The notes below the pieces were generated by a model. That model had not been told where the DNA came from and did not search any database. It worked only from the letters and a program-made list of their open reading frames with translations. A DNA stretch of 64,000 nt from Candidatus Binataceae bacterium (lineage in GTDB: Bacteria; Desulfobacterota; Binatia; Binatales; Binataceae). Both the position numbers and the translations under genes were made by a program. This document shows, in pieces, positions 44,347 through 53,448 of the stretch (position 1 is the first letter of the stretch; each line of letters opens with the position of its first letter). Location: contig DASXMJ010000114.1 in assembly GCA_036495685.1 (NCBI GenBank), positions 1 through 64,000 of the forward strand, written 5' to 3'.

Positions 44347-45117
44347 ATGGAGCTGGGACTTAAAGGGAAGGTCGTGATGATCACGGGCGCGAGCAAGGGG
44401 CTCGGGCGGGCGATGGCGCAGGCGTTCGCGGCGGAGCGCGCTCGACTCAGCATATGCGCACGTGGAGCCATCGAGTTAACGGCGGCAGAGAGGGAACTGG
44501 GCGGGGCAGGTGCGGAAGTACTCGCGGAGGCTCTCGATGCCACCGACACTGCAGCTACCAAACGATGGGTCGCGGCAACCGCCGAGCGCTTCGGAGGGGT
44601 AGACGTGCTCATCAACAATGCCGGCGGAGCAAACCCGCAACCACTGATGGCGCTTGACGAAAAGGCGTGGCAGGCCGCCTTTGATCAGAATTTTTTCTCG
44701 GCCGTCGCTCTGACGCGCTTTTGCGCGGAAGAAATGAAGAAGCGCGGCGGCGGCGCGATCATCAATATCAGCTCGATCTACGGGCGCGAGGCCGGAGGGC
44801 CGGTGAGCTACAACATCTCGAAGGCCGCGCTCATCTCGCTGACCAAGATGGCCGCACGCGAGCTCGGGCCGCACAAGATTAGAGTCAACACGATCGCCCC
44901 GGGCTCTATCATCTATCCCGGGGGCGTATGGGAGATGATTTTCAAGCAGAATGCGGCCTTCGAAAAAGATTTTATTGCTCATGAGTTTCCGTGCGGGCGC
45001 CTTGGCCGGCCCGAGGAAGTCGCCTATGCCGCCCTCATGCTCGCCTCGCCGCACGCCAGTTGGATAACCGGCGCCTGCTTGCCCGTCGACGGCGCCCAAG
45101 GCCGCAGCAACATCTGA
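44347..45117 (+). CDS. Short-chain dehydrogenase/reductase in the oxygenase cluster
   Basis: 256 residues. TGASKGLGRAMA (cofactor), NNAGG, NISSIYG with the catalytic Ser, and YNISKAAL (Tyr/Lys) are all present. The C-terminal WITGACLPVDGAQ is typical of the FabG-like group. It probably oxidises the diol or alcohol made by the Rieske or P450 enzyme. It starts 19 bases after the Rieske gene, with AAGGAG upstream of the ATG. Confidence 0.88.
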   Translation: MELGLKGKVVMITGASKGLGRAMAQAFAAERARLSICARGAIELTAAERELGGAGAEVLAEALDATDTAATKRWVAATAERFGGVDVLINNAGGANPQPLMALDEKAWQAAFDQNFFSAVALTRFCAEEMKKRGGGAIINISSIYGREAGGPVSYNISKAALISLTKMAARELGPHKIRVNTIAPGSIIYPGGVWEMIFKQNAAFEKDFIAHEFPCGRLGRPEEVAYAALMLASPHASWITGACLPVDGAQGRSNI

Positions 45118-45130
45118 GGACGCCGTAGTT

Positions 45131-46360
45131 ATGGGCGCGCTGGCAGATATCAATCCGTTCTCTCCCGAGACGATCGAAGATCCCCGCCCGTTCTGGGACG
45201 CCATGCGGATGGGGCAGCCCGTCTATCAAGTTCCGGGGACCGGGTACTTCGCGATCAGCCGCTATGAAGACGCACTCTACGTTCTCACCAACGAAGAGAT
45301 CTTTTCTTCCAAGGAGCCGCCCGGCCTGCAGCAACCGCCCGGCCCCGAGATCGAAGCGATCCTGAAGGAGGGCTACCCGCCCGCGAATACCCTTCTGAGC
45401 AACGATCCGCCCTCACATACCCGCTTTCGCGCCCTGGTCAACAAGGCGTTTTCAGCGCGGCGGGTAGCTGGCATGGAGCCGCAGATACGGGAAATCGCGA
45501 ACCACTTGGTCGATGGATTCATCAGCCAGCAGCGCGTGGAGCTGATTTCGCAATTCGCGGTGGGGCTGCCCCTCACCGTGATCGCGGATTCGCTCGGCGT
45601 GCCGCGCCAAGACATGGGCAAGTTCAAGAAATGGTCGGATGATTCGGTGGCGCCGCTGGGTGGGATGATTTCGTACCAACGGCAGATCGAATGCGCGCGC
45701 AGCCTGGTCGAATTTCAGCACTACTTCGCGGCCCGCCTTGAAGAACGGCGGCTTGAACCGCGCGACGATCTGCTGACCGACCTGGTCAACGCACGCCTCG
45801 CCGGGGCGGAGGCGCTCAATGTTCCCGAAATGCTGAACATCCTTCAGCAGCTGCTGGTCGCCGGCAACGAGACAACCACCAATCTGATCGCCAGCGCCAT
45901 GATGCTCCTAGTGCGCAGTCCCGAGCAGATGACGGCTCTGCGCGCGGATCCCTCGCGGATACCCAACTTTGTGGAAGAAGCGCTGCGCATGGAGTCGCCG
46001 GTGAGCGCGTTGTTCCGAGTAACCCTTGTCGACACGGAGGTTGGCGGGGTCAAAATTCAGGCAGGCACTCGCGTCATCGTGATCTATGGCTCCGCCAACC
46101 GCGACGATGCGCAATTTCCGGACTCCCATCGCCTGGTTCTTGAACGCGACAACGCCCGCAGCCATCTGGCCTTTGGGCAGGGCGTGCACTTCTGCATAGG
46201 CGCTGCGCTGGCGCGCCTCGAAAGCCGCGTTGCGTTCGAGACGCTGCTCGGTCGGCTCCACAACCTCCGCTTCATGCCGGAGCGCAACGACTTCACACAT
46301 ACGCCGAGCTTCATCCTCCGCGGACTTAAGGAATTGTGGCTCGAGTTCGACGCGGCCTGA
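45131..46360 (+). CDS. Cytochrome P450
   Basis: 409 residues, typical for a soluble bacterial P450. The I-helix oxygen-activating motif is AGNETTTNLI (about 246-255), the ExxR of the K-helix is EEALRMESP, and the heme loop FGQGVHFCIGAALARLE provides the axial Cys. It hydroxylates a hydrophobic substrate using ferredoxin and ferredoxin reductase encoded elsewhere. It follows the SDR by 13 bases and ends the oxygenase run. Confidence 0.93.
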   Translation: MGALADINPFSPETIEDPRPFWDAMRMGQPVYQVPGTGYFAISRYEDALYVLTNEEIFSSKEPPGLQQPPGPEIEAILKEGYPPANTLLSNDPPSHTRFRALVNKAFSARRVAGMEPQIREIANHLVDGFISQQRVELISQFAVGLPLTVIADSLGVPRQDMGKFKKWSDDSVAPLGGMISYQRQIECARSLVEFQHYFAARLEERRLEPRDDLLTDLVNARLAGAEALNVPEMLNILQQLLVAGNETTTNLIASAMMLLVRSPEQMTALRADPSRIPNFVEEALRMESPVSALFRVTLVDTEVGGVKIQAGTRVIVIYGSANRDDAQFPDSHRLVLERDNARSHLAFGQGVHFCIGAALARLESRVAFETLLGRLHNLRFMPERNDFTHTPSFILRGLKELWLEFDAA

Positions 46361-46551
46361 GCGAAGTGCTGCGGGTCTCGAAAAAAGACGCACCGCTCTC
46401 CAAAAGGAGCAAGAATCCTAGACCCGCCAGGCCGAACCTCCCCACTAAGAGTGGGCCCTTGATTTCCAACGAGGGGCTCCGCCTAAGCCTGCGCTCGTTC
46501 AATTTCCGAGATCCGCGTGCGCGCCTTTAGTCGCTGTGCTAAGCAACGCGG

Positions 46552-47925
46552 ATGGCTGACATGACCTTTCCACAAGGATTTCTATGGGGGACGGCGAGTG
46601 CCTCGTACCAGATCGAAGGCGCCTGGAACGAAGACGGCAAAGGAGAATCGATCTGGGACCGTTTTTCGCACACCCCCGGCAAGATCAAACGCGGTGAGAC
46701 CGGCGACGTCGCTTGCGATTTCTATCGTCGCTACAAGCAGGACATCGCGATTCAGTCCGAGCTGGGACTGAGCGCCGCGCGAATCTCGCTGTCGTGGCCG
46801 CGCATAATGCCGGCCGGCCATGGCGCCGTAAACCGCAAGGGGCTTGATTTTTACGATCGGGTTGTTGATGAGTTCCTGGCTCATCGTATCCAGCCGTGGA
46901 TCACCCTGTACCACTGGGATTTACCGCAACCCCTGGAAGACAAAGGGGGCTGGCCGAATCGCGACCTAGCCGAGTACTTCCGCGACTATGCTTCGGTGGT
47001 GGTCGATCACCTGGGCGATCGCGTGAAGCATTGGATGATCTTCAATGAGCCGTGGGTCTTCACGATCCTGGGCTACCTCGCCGGCATTCACGCGCCCGGA
47101 CGCCGCGAGCCCAATGAGGCGATCCGTGCCACGCATACCGTGAACCTGGCGCAGGGACTGGCGGCGCGCGCGTTGCGCGAATCGCGCGGCAAACCCGCGA
47201 TGGTGGGAACCGCGTTCAGCATGGCAGCGGTGCACGCCGCGTCGGACTCCGATGAGGATCGGGGTGCGGCGGAGCGATGGCACCGTTTTTCCAACTTGTG
47301 GTTTCTCGAGACCGTCATGCAGGGACGGTATCCGGACGCCTACCTGCACGGCACCATGGACGATCGAGTGGAGATCAAGTCGAACGATCTGGAAACGATC
47401 AAGGCACCGCTCGATTTCATCGGGATCAACCTCTATTCACGCGCGGTCGTCGCGCACGATCCGGCGGATCATCACCTGGCCGCGAAGCAGATTCGCGGCG
47501 GGTCAGAGGAAGTTACCGATTTCGGATGGGAGGTCGTCCCCGAGGCGCTTTCGCAGATGGTGCTTAAAGTAGCGACGGACTACCCAACGGTTCCCATGTA
47601 TATCACCGAGAACGGATGCTCGTTCGGCGATGGGCCGGGCCCCGATGGCACGGTCAACGATCAACGGCGTATCAGTTTCATGCGCCGTTATCTCGCTGAA
47701 TTGAACCGCGCGATTCGCCGGGGTGCGGATGTGCGAGGTTACTTCACCTGGACGCTGACCGATAACTTCGAATGGGCGGAGGGGCTGCACGGCCAACGCT
47801 TCGGTATCGTGTGGTGCGATTTCACGACGCAAAAGCGGATCATCAAGGAAAGCGGGCGATGGTATACGAAAGTCGCGCGCTCCAACGCGCTCGATTTCGA
47901 TCCGGGCGAGTCGCACGCACGATAG
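46552..47925 (+). CDS. GH1 family beta-glucosidase
   Basis: 457 residues. MTFPQGFLWGTASASYQIEGAWNEDGKGESIWDRF is the N-terminal GH1 hallmark; acid/base Glu is in MIFNEPWV and the nucleophile Glu in MYITENGCSF. C-terminal GYFTWTLTDNFEWAEG closes the (beta/alpha)8 barrel. It hydrolyses beta-glycosides such as cellobiose or steroid/phenolic glucosides in the cytoplasm. It has its own promoter region of 191 bases after the P450 gene. Confidence 0.95.
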   Translation: MADMTFPQGFLWGTASASYQIEGAWNEDGKGESIWDRFSHTPGKIKRGETGDVACDFYRRYKQDIAIQSELGLSAARISLSWPRIMPAGHGAVNRKGLDFYDRVVDEFLAHRIQPWITLYHWDLPQPLEDKGGWPNRDLAEYFRDYASVVVDHLGDRVKHWMIFNEPWVFTILGYLAGIHAPGRREPNEAIRATHTVNLAQGLAARALRESRGKPAMVGTAFSMAAVHAASDSDEDRGAAERWHRFSNLWFLETVMQGRYPDAYLHGTMDDRVEIKSNDLETIKAPLDFIGINLYSRAVVAHDPADHHLAAKQIRGGSEEVTDFGWEVVPEALSQMVLKVATDYPTVPMYITENGCSFGDGPGPDGTVNDQRRISFMRRYLAELNRAIRRGADVRGYFTWTLTDNFEWAEGLHGQRFGIVWCDFTTQKRIIKESGRWYTKVARSNALDFDPGESHAR

Positions 47926-47961
47926 GTTTCGTTTCGTCAGCGCGCGGGAAGACGGCCATCG

Positions 47962-48558
47962 ATGTCGGGCGCCGAAATCCTTATCTGGATTCACATTCTA
48001 GCATGGGCGGCGTACTTCGGCGCACAGTTCGCGGTCATCTACATGCTGATTCCCGCCGCGGCGCGCGCCCCCGATGAAGCGCATCGGCGCGCCAGTCTGA
48101 TCGCGGGGTTCAGATTCTACAATCCCTTCACGCTGGCGGCGCTGCTGGTGATCGTAATCACGGGCGCAATGCGGCTGACGGACCTTAAAGCCGAGATGAA
48201 GTTCGACTATTTCGCGAAAATCGGCGGGCCGCTTGCACTCAAATTGGGACTCGCGTTCTTGATCATTTTCCTCCAGACCTACATCTGCCTGGGGCTGGCA
48301 TTCCGCATCGGCAGGCAGGAGGAGATCGCAGCGCACGGAGATGGCGAGCCGTTTACCGTCGCGCAGGTCAATTCTATCCTCGCGCGGATCCGCGCGATGG
48401 CCTGGGTTACGATCGTGCTGACCGCGATTACGGTCCTGGTATCGTTGAAAATGGTGCGGCGCGCTACGGCTGAGGTTCTGGTTGACACTCTACCGGCGCG
48501 CGCCGCATTTGTGGTTGGCTCTTCCCAACCAGCGGCGCGCGCAGTGCGCGTCGATTGA
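47962..48558 (+). CDS. CopD-like integral membrane protein
   Basis: 198 residues with about four membrane helices (EILIWIHILAWAAYFGAQFAVIYML, FTLAALLVIVITGAMRL, LALKLGLAFLIIFLQTYICLGLAF, AWVTIVLTAITVLVSL). The WIHILAWAAYFG opening resembles CopD/DUF2269-type heme- or copper-linked membrane proteins, with a His in helix 1. No soluble domain. It follows the GH1 gene by 36 bases and is convergent with the small peptide genes. Confidence 0.65.
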   Translation: MSGAEILIWIHILAWAAYFGAQFAVIYMLIPAAARAPDEAHRRASLIAGFRFYNPFTLAALLVIVITGAMRLTDLKAEMKFDYFAKIGGPLALKLGLAFLIIFLQTYICLGLAFRIGRQEEIAAHGDGEPFTVAQVNSILARIRAMAWVTIVLTAITVLVSLKMVRRATAEVLVDTLPARAAFVVGSSQPAARAVRVD

Positions 48559-48738
48559 TTAGGCGAGAGCGAGTAGCGAGCTTACGATGTAGCAGAGCGT
48601 GATGATCCCGAAGGCTACGCCCGGCAGCTCGGTCAGAAAACTGTTTTGCGCGATCCGAATATAATCGGTCGGCGCCGCCGGCTCAGCCGCAGGATTGACG
48701 TCCGCTATCCTGGCTCGGTTGGTCGTCGTCGCGTTCAT
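48559..48738 (-). CDS. Small single-pass membrane peptide, tandem copy 2
   Basis: 59 residues from the ATG at 48738, fixed by AAGGAGGA 8 bases upstream; a TTG at 48756 lies before this site and is spurious. The N-terminal half is hydrophilic (MNATTTNRARIADVN, PAAPTDYIRIAQNSF). The C-terminal part has the motif ELPG-x2-FG-x-IT-x2-YIV-x-SLLALA, a single membrane helix ending at the stop. It is a paralogue of the next gene, 32 bases away. No family recognised. A small membrane subunit or a precursor peptide are both possible. Confidence 0.75.
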   Translation of the reverse strand: MNATTTNRARIADVNPAAEPAAPTDYIRIAQNSFLTELPGVAFGIITLCYIVSSLLALA

Positions 48739-48770
48739 GGTAAATTCCTCCTTCAATGCCTCGATTCGTT

Positions 48771-48947
48771 TTACGCAAGCGCGAGCAGTGAGGTCACGAT
48801 GTACACCACCGTGATCAGCCCGAACACCATGCCGGGCAACTCATTGAGCCATGCATACTGCGCAAGCCGAACTGCATCGGTCGACGCCGCCTGGCTCTCA
48901 GCTCCCACAAATCCGTCAAACCTTGCCTCGTTGGTCGTCGCGTTCAT
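48771..48947 (-). CDS. Small single-pass membrane peptide, tandem copy 1
   Basis: 58 residues from the ATG at 48947, with GGGAGG nine to ten bases upstream. It begins MNATTNEARFDGFVG and ends NELPGMVFGLITVVYIVTSLLALA (as two blocks, NELPGMVFG and ITVVYIVTSLLALA), the same C-terminal pattern as its neighbour. Between the two genes the C-terminal codons differ mostly at synonymous positions (ACG/ACG, TAC/TAC, CTA/CTG, GCT/GCG, CTC/CTT), so the peptide is under selection. Transcribed first of the pair, divergently from the ICMT-like methyltransferase gene. Confidence 0.78.
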   Translation of the reverse strand: MNATTNEARFDGFVGAESQAASTDAVRLAQYAWLNELPGMVFGLITVVYIVTSLLALA

Positions 48948-49232
48948 CTCTGGTAACCTCCCGTCAAACTTGAGGGTGTGTAAAGCAACCACTGTGCCAT
49001 TGAATATTTGTGGATTTTGCTACGTCGAAGGCATTCGCAGGCTGTGCAAAAGATTAAGGAATTTTAAGAAAGGCCTGCAAATATGGACCTTTTCTCTACT
49101 TTCGCAGTTTGCGATCCGCGAATTACTTCCCATGCTGATTCTCATTAATTTTCTATTTTTGCGAATCACTGCAATGGGTCTACTGCGCTGCAGCGCTAGC
49201 AAATCCGGCCAGTATTGGGAGTCACTTTGATC

Positions 49233-50036
49233 ATGGGAACCGATCTGCAACCATCTCACTGCATGGCTCCAGACCGGTCAGCTGGCGAGTCGGAAAACGC
49301 TTCTGCGCGCGCGACCGGCGCTCTCGACGAAACGCTAGCGAAGCTCGACACGGCAGCGGCGCCGGTCGAAGCGAAGTTGGTAAGCCGTGACCTCACGGTT
49401 CGGCTCATCGAGCAGGTTGTCTTCGTTACTGCGGTAATCGGCGCCGTTTCGCTTGGGATGGGGATCACTGCCTACTTCGCGGAGCATCGCTATCTTGCGG
49501 CCTACCTGCTCGCCTACATCGGCTTTAGGTTTGCCGACCTGTTAGTGGGCGAGGATTCGGAAACCGCGCCCGCAGCACGGGGGCTGAGCGAACGCGTTAT
49601 AAACGAGTTGCCCGTGCTGATTCTGTTTGCAGCCGCGCCCTTTGAGCGCACCTACATTTGGGGTGGAGAAGGCCCGTCATGGCTCAGCGCACTCGGACTG
49701 CTGCTTGCGCTGGTGGGCCTGTGGCTCGCACTCGGTTCACGAATTCAACTTCACTTCTTTTCCTCCGACCACAGCGGGCGCGAGCGTATGGTCCTGGTCA
49801 AGACGGGCTTCTTTAGATACATCCGCCACCCAGTGTACGCCGGCATCATGCTGGTGCTATTCGCGTGGCCCCTGGTTTATGGCGCGCCCATCGTAATAAT
49901 TCTGACCCTGATCATCGGCGGCGCTATCGCCCGCAGCCAGATCCTTGCCGACGAGAGAGTCCTGCGTGCACGATTTGGTGAGGAGTTCGAAGAATATTGC
50001 CGCACCACCGACGCGCTGATACCCAGCATCTGGTAA
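49233..50036 (+). CDS. Isoprenylcysteine carboxyl methyltransferase (ICMT)-like membrane protein
   Basis: 267 residues from the ATG at 49233, with GGGAG ten bases before it. A hydrophilic ~55-residue N-terminus precedes five or so membrane helices. The C-terminal core has the ICMT/PEMT pattern: KTGFFRYIRHPVYAGIMLVLFAWPL, then ARSQILADERVLRARFGEEFEEYC, with the Glu and Arg that bind SAM. Bacterial relatives methylate lipids, isoprenoids or unknown substrates. It is divergent from the two small membrane peptides across a ~285-base AT-rich gap. Confidence 0.78.
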   Translation: MGTDLQPSHCMAPDRSAGESENASARATGALDETLAKLDTAAAPVEAKLVSRDLTVRLIEQVVFVTAVIGAVSLGMGITAYFAEHRYLAAYLLAYIGFRFADLLVGEDSETAPAARGLSERVINELPVLILFAAAPFERTYIWGGEGPSWLSALGLLLALVGLWLALGSRIQLHFFSSDHSGRERMVLVKTGFFRYIRHPVYAGIMLVLFAWPLVYGAPIVIILTLIIGGAIARSQILADERVLRARFGEEFEEYCRTTDALIPSIW

Positions 50037-50132
50037 GCGGGCCTCTCTGGTCGCTTCAGAGGCTCGCAAGAGAGCACGCTTTAAGTTTAGCTCCCTATCG
50101 CAGTCTCTGAAATTCGCTGAGGGTCCTTTACT

Positions 50133-50756
50133 TCACCCCTCACCCCGGACCAGCGGAGGACGCGAAACCAGCCTCACAACCTCGCCGAGCGACTCGATGC
50201 GCACGTCGCCGTCGATCCGATAGCCCGCGAAGCCGATTCTGGCGCGGCGCGCCGCTTCGCGATCAAAGTTCGTGTCGCCGACGAACATCGCTTCGGCGGC
50301 GGTAAGCTGAAGCAGCGTCAGGGCTGCGAGAATTCCGTCGGGCGCGGGTTTCGGTTCGCAAACGTCGTTGCCGGAGACCAGCACATCGGGATCGAATCGC
50401 GCCCGATCGAGCATCGCGCGCGCTACCTCACTTGGACTATTGGTGACGACGGCTACCCGTATACCGTTGGCGCGTAGCTCCTCAAGCACGGGAGGACCGT
50501 CAGGCTCGACCTTCAGATGCTGAACATACTGTCGGAACATCAAACCGTACTCGCCCTCCAGTTCTTCGACCGTGAATCCCGGATAGAACAGCCGCACATC
50601 TTCAGCGATTCCCTGTCCCCACGCGCGCTCCATCTGCTCCGCAGAGATCTCCGGATAGCCGAACTTGCGAGCGATCGCGCGCATCACCTCAAACCAGACC
50701 GCTCGGCTTTCCACCAAAACACCATCCAGATCGAATAGCACCCCACGCAGTCTCAA
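50133..50756 (-). CDS. HAD-superfamily phosphatase
   Basis: 207 residues. Motif I is FDLDGVLVES, motif II VVTNSPSEV, motif III Lys in CEPKPAPDG, and motif IV VGDTNFDREAA. This is the phosphoglycolate phosphatase/beta-phosphoglucomutase type with an alpha-helical cap. The substrate is unknown. Its start overlaps rnhA by four bases. Confidence 0.87.
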   Translation of the reverse strand: MRLRGVLFDLDGVLVESRAVWFEVMRAIARKFGYPEISAEQMERAWGQGIAEDVRLFYPGFTVEELEGEYGLMFRQYVQHLKVEPDGPPVLEELRANGIRVAVVTNSPSEVARAMLDRARFDPDVLVSGNDVCEPKPAPDGILAALTLLQLTAAEAMFVGDTNFDREAARRARIGFAGYRIDGDVRIESLGEVVRLVSRPPLVRGEG

Positions 50757-51175
50757 GCCGTGACTCCGCGCGACCCGAGGTTTGCCAGCCGATCCGCGCG
50801 CGCATTGAGCGGGTCCGAGTCATGGCCCTTGACCCACTGGAAAGTGACCTCGCGCCGTGCCGCCTCCGCGTCAAGCGCCGCCCACAGCTCATGGTTCTTT
50901 CGCCGCTTCCAATTGAGCGTCATGGTCTTGATAACATATTGGCTGTCGCTGCGGAGCAGGACCCGACTGGCCGGAGCGGTTTGGCGCAGCCCCTCCACGG
51001 CTGCCGTGATTTCCATCTGGTTGTTGGTCGTGGCGGGATTGGCGCCGTGATGTTCGCTCTCCGAGCCGTCCGGCCGCACTACTATGACGCCCCACCCGCC
51101 GGGCCCGGGGTTACCGATACATGAGCCGTCAGCGTAGACCAGAAAATCAAACCCTGGCGGTACTTTCATACTCAA
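50753..51175 (-). CDS. rnhA: Ribonuclease HI
   Basis: 140 residues. The catalytic acidic residues are seen in VYADGSCIGNPGPGGWG (first Asp), NNQMEITAAVEGL (Glu), LLRSDSQYVIKT (Asp) and the C-terminal HDSDPLNARAD (Asp). It cleaves RNA in RNA-DNA hybrids during replication. The start overlaps the glgA stop and the stop overlaps the HAD gene, giving a three-gene coupled unit. Confidence 0.93.
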   Translation of the reverse strand: MSMKVPPGFDFLVYADGSCIGNPGPGGWGVIVVRPDGSESEHHGANPATTNNQMEITAAVEGLRQTAPASRVLLRSDSQYVIKTMTLNWKRRKNHELWAALDAEAARREVTFQWVKGHDSDPLNARADRLANLGSRGVTA

Positions 51176-52632
51176 GCCACCTGTGTGGCGCGCTGTCCCT
51201 CAAGCCGCTCGAACCATGTGAGATAGTCGCGCGCCGCACGATCCCAGGAAAAGTCCGCCGCGAAGCAATTTTGCATCAGGCGCCGCCACCCTCGGGAGTC
51301 GGCGAACGCCGCCTTCATTCTCTGCACCGCTCCGACCAATGCATGGGTCGTGTAGTCCTCGAAGACAAAACCGTTTCCCGAGCCCGGGCTGCGATCGAAT
51401 TCGGCGACGGTGTCACGCAGTCCGCCGGTTGCGCGCACGATCGGGGTCGTGCCGTACCTGAGCGCATACATCTGGGTAAGACCGCACGGCTCGAAGCGTG
51501 ACGGCATGAGCAAAGCATCGGCACCGGCTTGGATTCGATGGGCAGCGGCGTTGTCGAATTTGGTCAGCACACGCAGGTTTTCCGAGAAGCGTTTTTCGGC
51601 CGCGCGAAAGAATAGCTCGAGTGCCGGATCGCCGCTGGCGAGCATGACCAGTTGCAGGTCGAGCGCCATGAGGTCCTCGAGCGCGTCGCGCAGCAGGTCG
51701 CAGCCTTTCTGCGCAGTCATGCGGGTGATCATTCCAATCAGCGGACAGGCGCGTTCGGCCAGCCGCACCGAACTGCGCAGGTCACGATTACAAAGCCGCT
51801 TGCCGGCAGGGTGTTTCGGACCGTACTTGGCTGCGATCAGGCTGTCGCCCTGCGGATCCCATTCGCGATAGTCGGCCCCATTCAGAATTCCCACAAACCG
51901 ATCGCCCTTGTGCCGTAAAACCCCTTCGAGCCCAAAGCCTCGTTCAGGATCCGACGCGACCTCGTGCGCGTAAGTAGGGCTCACGGTGGACACTCCGTCC
52001 GCCAGCATCGCCGCGCCCTTCATCAGGTTCATGCGGCCATAGAACTCGAGATATTCCATCGCGAAGTAAGACCAATCGATGCCGAGCAGCGGGAAGTCTC
52101 CGACATCGTAAATGCCCTGGAACGCGAGATTGTGGAGTGTGTATGCGACGATCGCACCTCGCGTTCGCTGATGAAGACCGGGGTCGGCACGAAGTACGAT
52201 GGGCGCAACTGCCGCGTGCCAATCGTGCGCGTGGACCACGTCGGGCCGAACCAGGTCCGCAATCGTCGCGGCGGCCGCCTTGCCGAAGAAGATGAAGCGC
52301 CGCAGATTGTCCGGGTAGTCGCTTCCACGTTCGCCGTAGACTCCGTCACGGGCGAAGAACCCCGGATGGTCGATCAAGTAGAGCGGGACACCTTCGGCGT
52401 CTCTGGTTTGCAGCACGCGAAATTGATGCGCGTCGACGCCGACGTACACCGTCATCAACGTGCCCACCTGCTTTGCGGAAAGGTTGCTCAGAATGGAGGA
52501 ATATCCGGGCAGGATGACCGCGGGCTCAGCGCCCGCTCGTCTGAAGGCAGCGGGCAAAGCACCGATCACATCGGCGAGACCTCCGACCTTGGCCCAGGGG
52601 GAGATCTCGGCGGCTACGATCGCAATCTTCAT
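51172..52632 (-). CDS. glgA: Glycogen synthase (GT5)
   Basis: 486 residues. The N-terminal KIAIVAAEISPWAKVGGLADVIGALP contains the ADP-glucose-binding KxGGL motif; ADPGLHQRTRGAIVAYTLHNLAFQGIYD is the second conserved block. The C-terminal PSRFEPCGLTQMYALRYGTTPIVRATGGL has the catalytic Glu (E-P-C-G). It extends alpha-1,4 glucan from ADP-glucose. No branching or pyrophosphorylase genes lie beside it. Confidence 0.94.
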   Translation of the reverse strand: MKIAIVAAEISPWAKVGGLADVIGALPAAFRRAGAEPAVILPGYSSILSNLSAKQVGTLMTVYVGVDAHQFRVLQTRDAEGVPLYLIDHPGFFARDGVYGERGSDYPDNLRRFIFFGKAAAATIADLVRPDVVHAHDWHAAVAPIVLRADPGLHQRTRGAIVAYTLHNLAFQGIYDVGDFPLLGIDWSYFAMEYLEFYGRMNLMKGAAMLADGVSTVSPTYAHEVASDPERGFGLEGVLRHKGDRFVGILNGADYREWDPQGDSLIAAKYGPKHPAGKRLCNRDLRSSVRLAERACPLIGMITRMTAQKGCDLLRDALEDLMALDLQLVMLASGDPALELFFRAAEKRFSENLRVLTKFDNAAAHRIQAGADALLMPSRFEPCGLTQMYALRYGTTPIVRATGGLRDTVAEFDRSPGSGNGFVFEDYTTHALVGAVQRMKAAFADSRGWRRLMQNCFAADFSWDRAARDYLTWFERLEGQRATQVA

Positions 52633-52660
52633 CGACTCGCGTGGATCCGCGGGTGTCTGT

Positions 52661-53413
52661 TCATGCGCGTCGGTTCTTGTTGGTAAACGCGGCTATCCGC
52701 TCCTGCATGTCGGGACCGACCCCGGGGTGACGGTAAACCTCATGGGCGAGGCCGGCCTTAAGCGGCATGCCGTCGGTCTCGAGCAGCAAGCGCTTGTTTC
52801 CACGATGGCTGAACCAGGAGTTAGCCAGAATGGTTGCGGCCAGAGACTGCAACTCGACCTCGAATACCGCATCGGGAACGCACATGTTTGCGAGTCCCAT
52901 CGCGAGCGCTTCCGCTCCGGTGTATGGGCGGCAGGTGAACATCATCTCGCGCGCTTTGTAGGCACCGATGCGCCGCGGCAGTCGCTGGCTCATTCCCCAG
53001 ATTGGAGTCAGCGCCCACCGTGCATGAGTATCCGCGAACCGGGCCGATTCTGCGGCGAAGATAAGGTCGCCGGCCAGCGCCAGCTCAAGCGCCCCGGTGT
53101 AACAAACCCCGTGGACTGCCGAAATCACCGGCTGCGGCAGCATCGCCAGGCGCTCCACGGTCTCGGATTGATAGTTCACCTTTGGCGGCCGCTGACCGGC
53201 GGCGATGCCGCCGAGATCGTTCCCCGCAGAAAAACCCTTTCCCGCACCGCGAATCACCACCAGTCCCACGCGATCGGTCCGCTCTGAAATCTCATCGATA
53301 TGACCGCGCAGCTCGACGAACATCTCCACGTTCAAGGCGTTCAGCTTGTCGGGACGATTCAGCGTCAAGGTCGTCAATCCGTCCCGGTCGTCACGGAGTA
53401 CTAGTCCTGGCAT
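52661..53413 (-). CDS. Enoyl-CoA hydratase/isomerase family protein
   Basis: 250 residues with the crotonase fold. LNRPDKLNALN is N-terminal, FSAGNDLGGIAAG forms the oxyanion hole, and GALELALAGDLIFAAESARFADTHARWAL is the active-site region. The first Glu (GALE) is present, but the position of the second catalytic Glu (normally in G-x-P-E) reads THA, so hydration by the usual two-Glu mechanism is unlikely. It may be an isomerase, a thioesterase-like or a dehydrating relative. It stands alone between glgA and lon. Confidence 0.85.
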   Translation of the reverse strand: MPGLVLRDDRDGLTTLTLNRPDKLNALNVEMFVELRGHIDEISERTDRVGLVVIRGAGKGFSAGNDLGGIAAGQRPPKVNYQSETVERLAMLPQPVISAVHGVCYTGALELALAGDLIFAAESARFADTHARWALTPIWGMSQRLPRRIGAYKAREMMFTCRPYTGAEALAMGLANMCVPDAVFEVELQSLAATILANSWFSHRGNKRLLLETDGMPLKAGLAHEVYRHPGVGPDMQERIAAFTNKNRRA

Positions 53414-53448
53414 AGTTGTTCTCCGAAGTTGTTGCGCTCGAGTTTCTC

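Noticed and set aside
43245-44618. 457-codon open frame on the minus strand opposite the Rieske gene
   Set aside because: It is antisense to a strongly conserved Rieske protein; long antisense frames are common in GC-rich genes and it shows no motifs.
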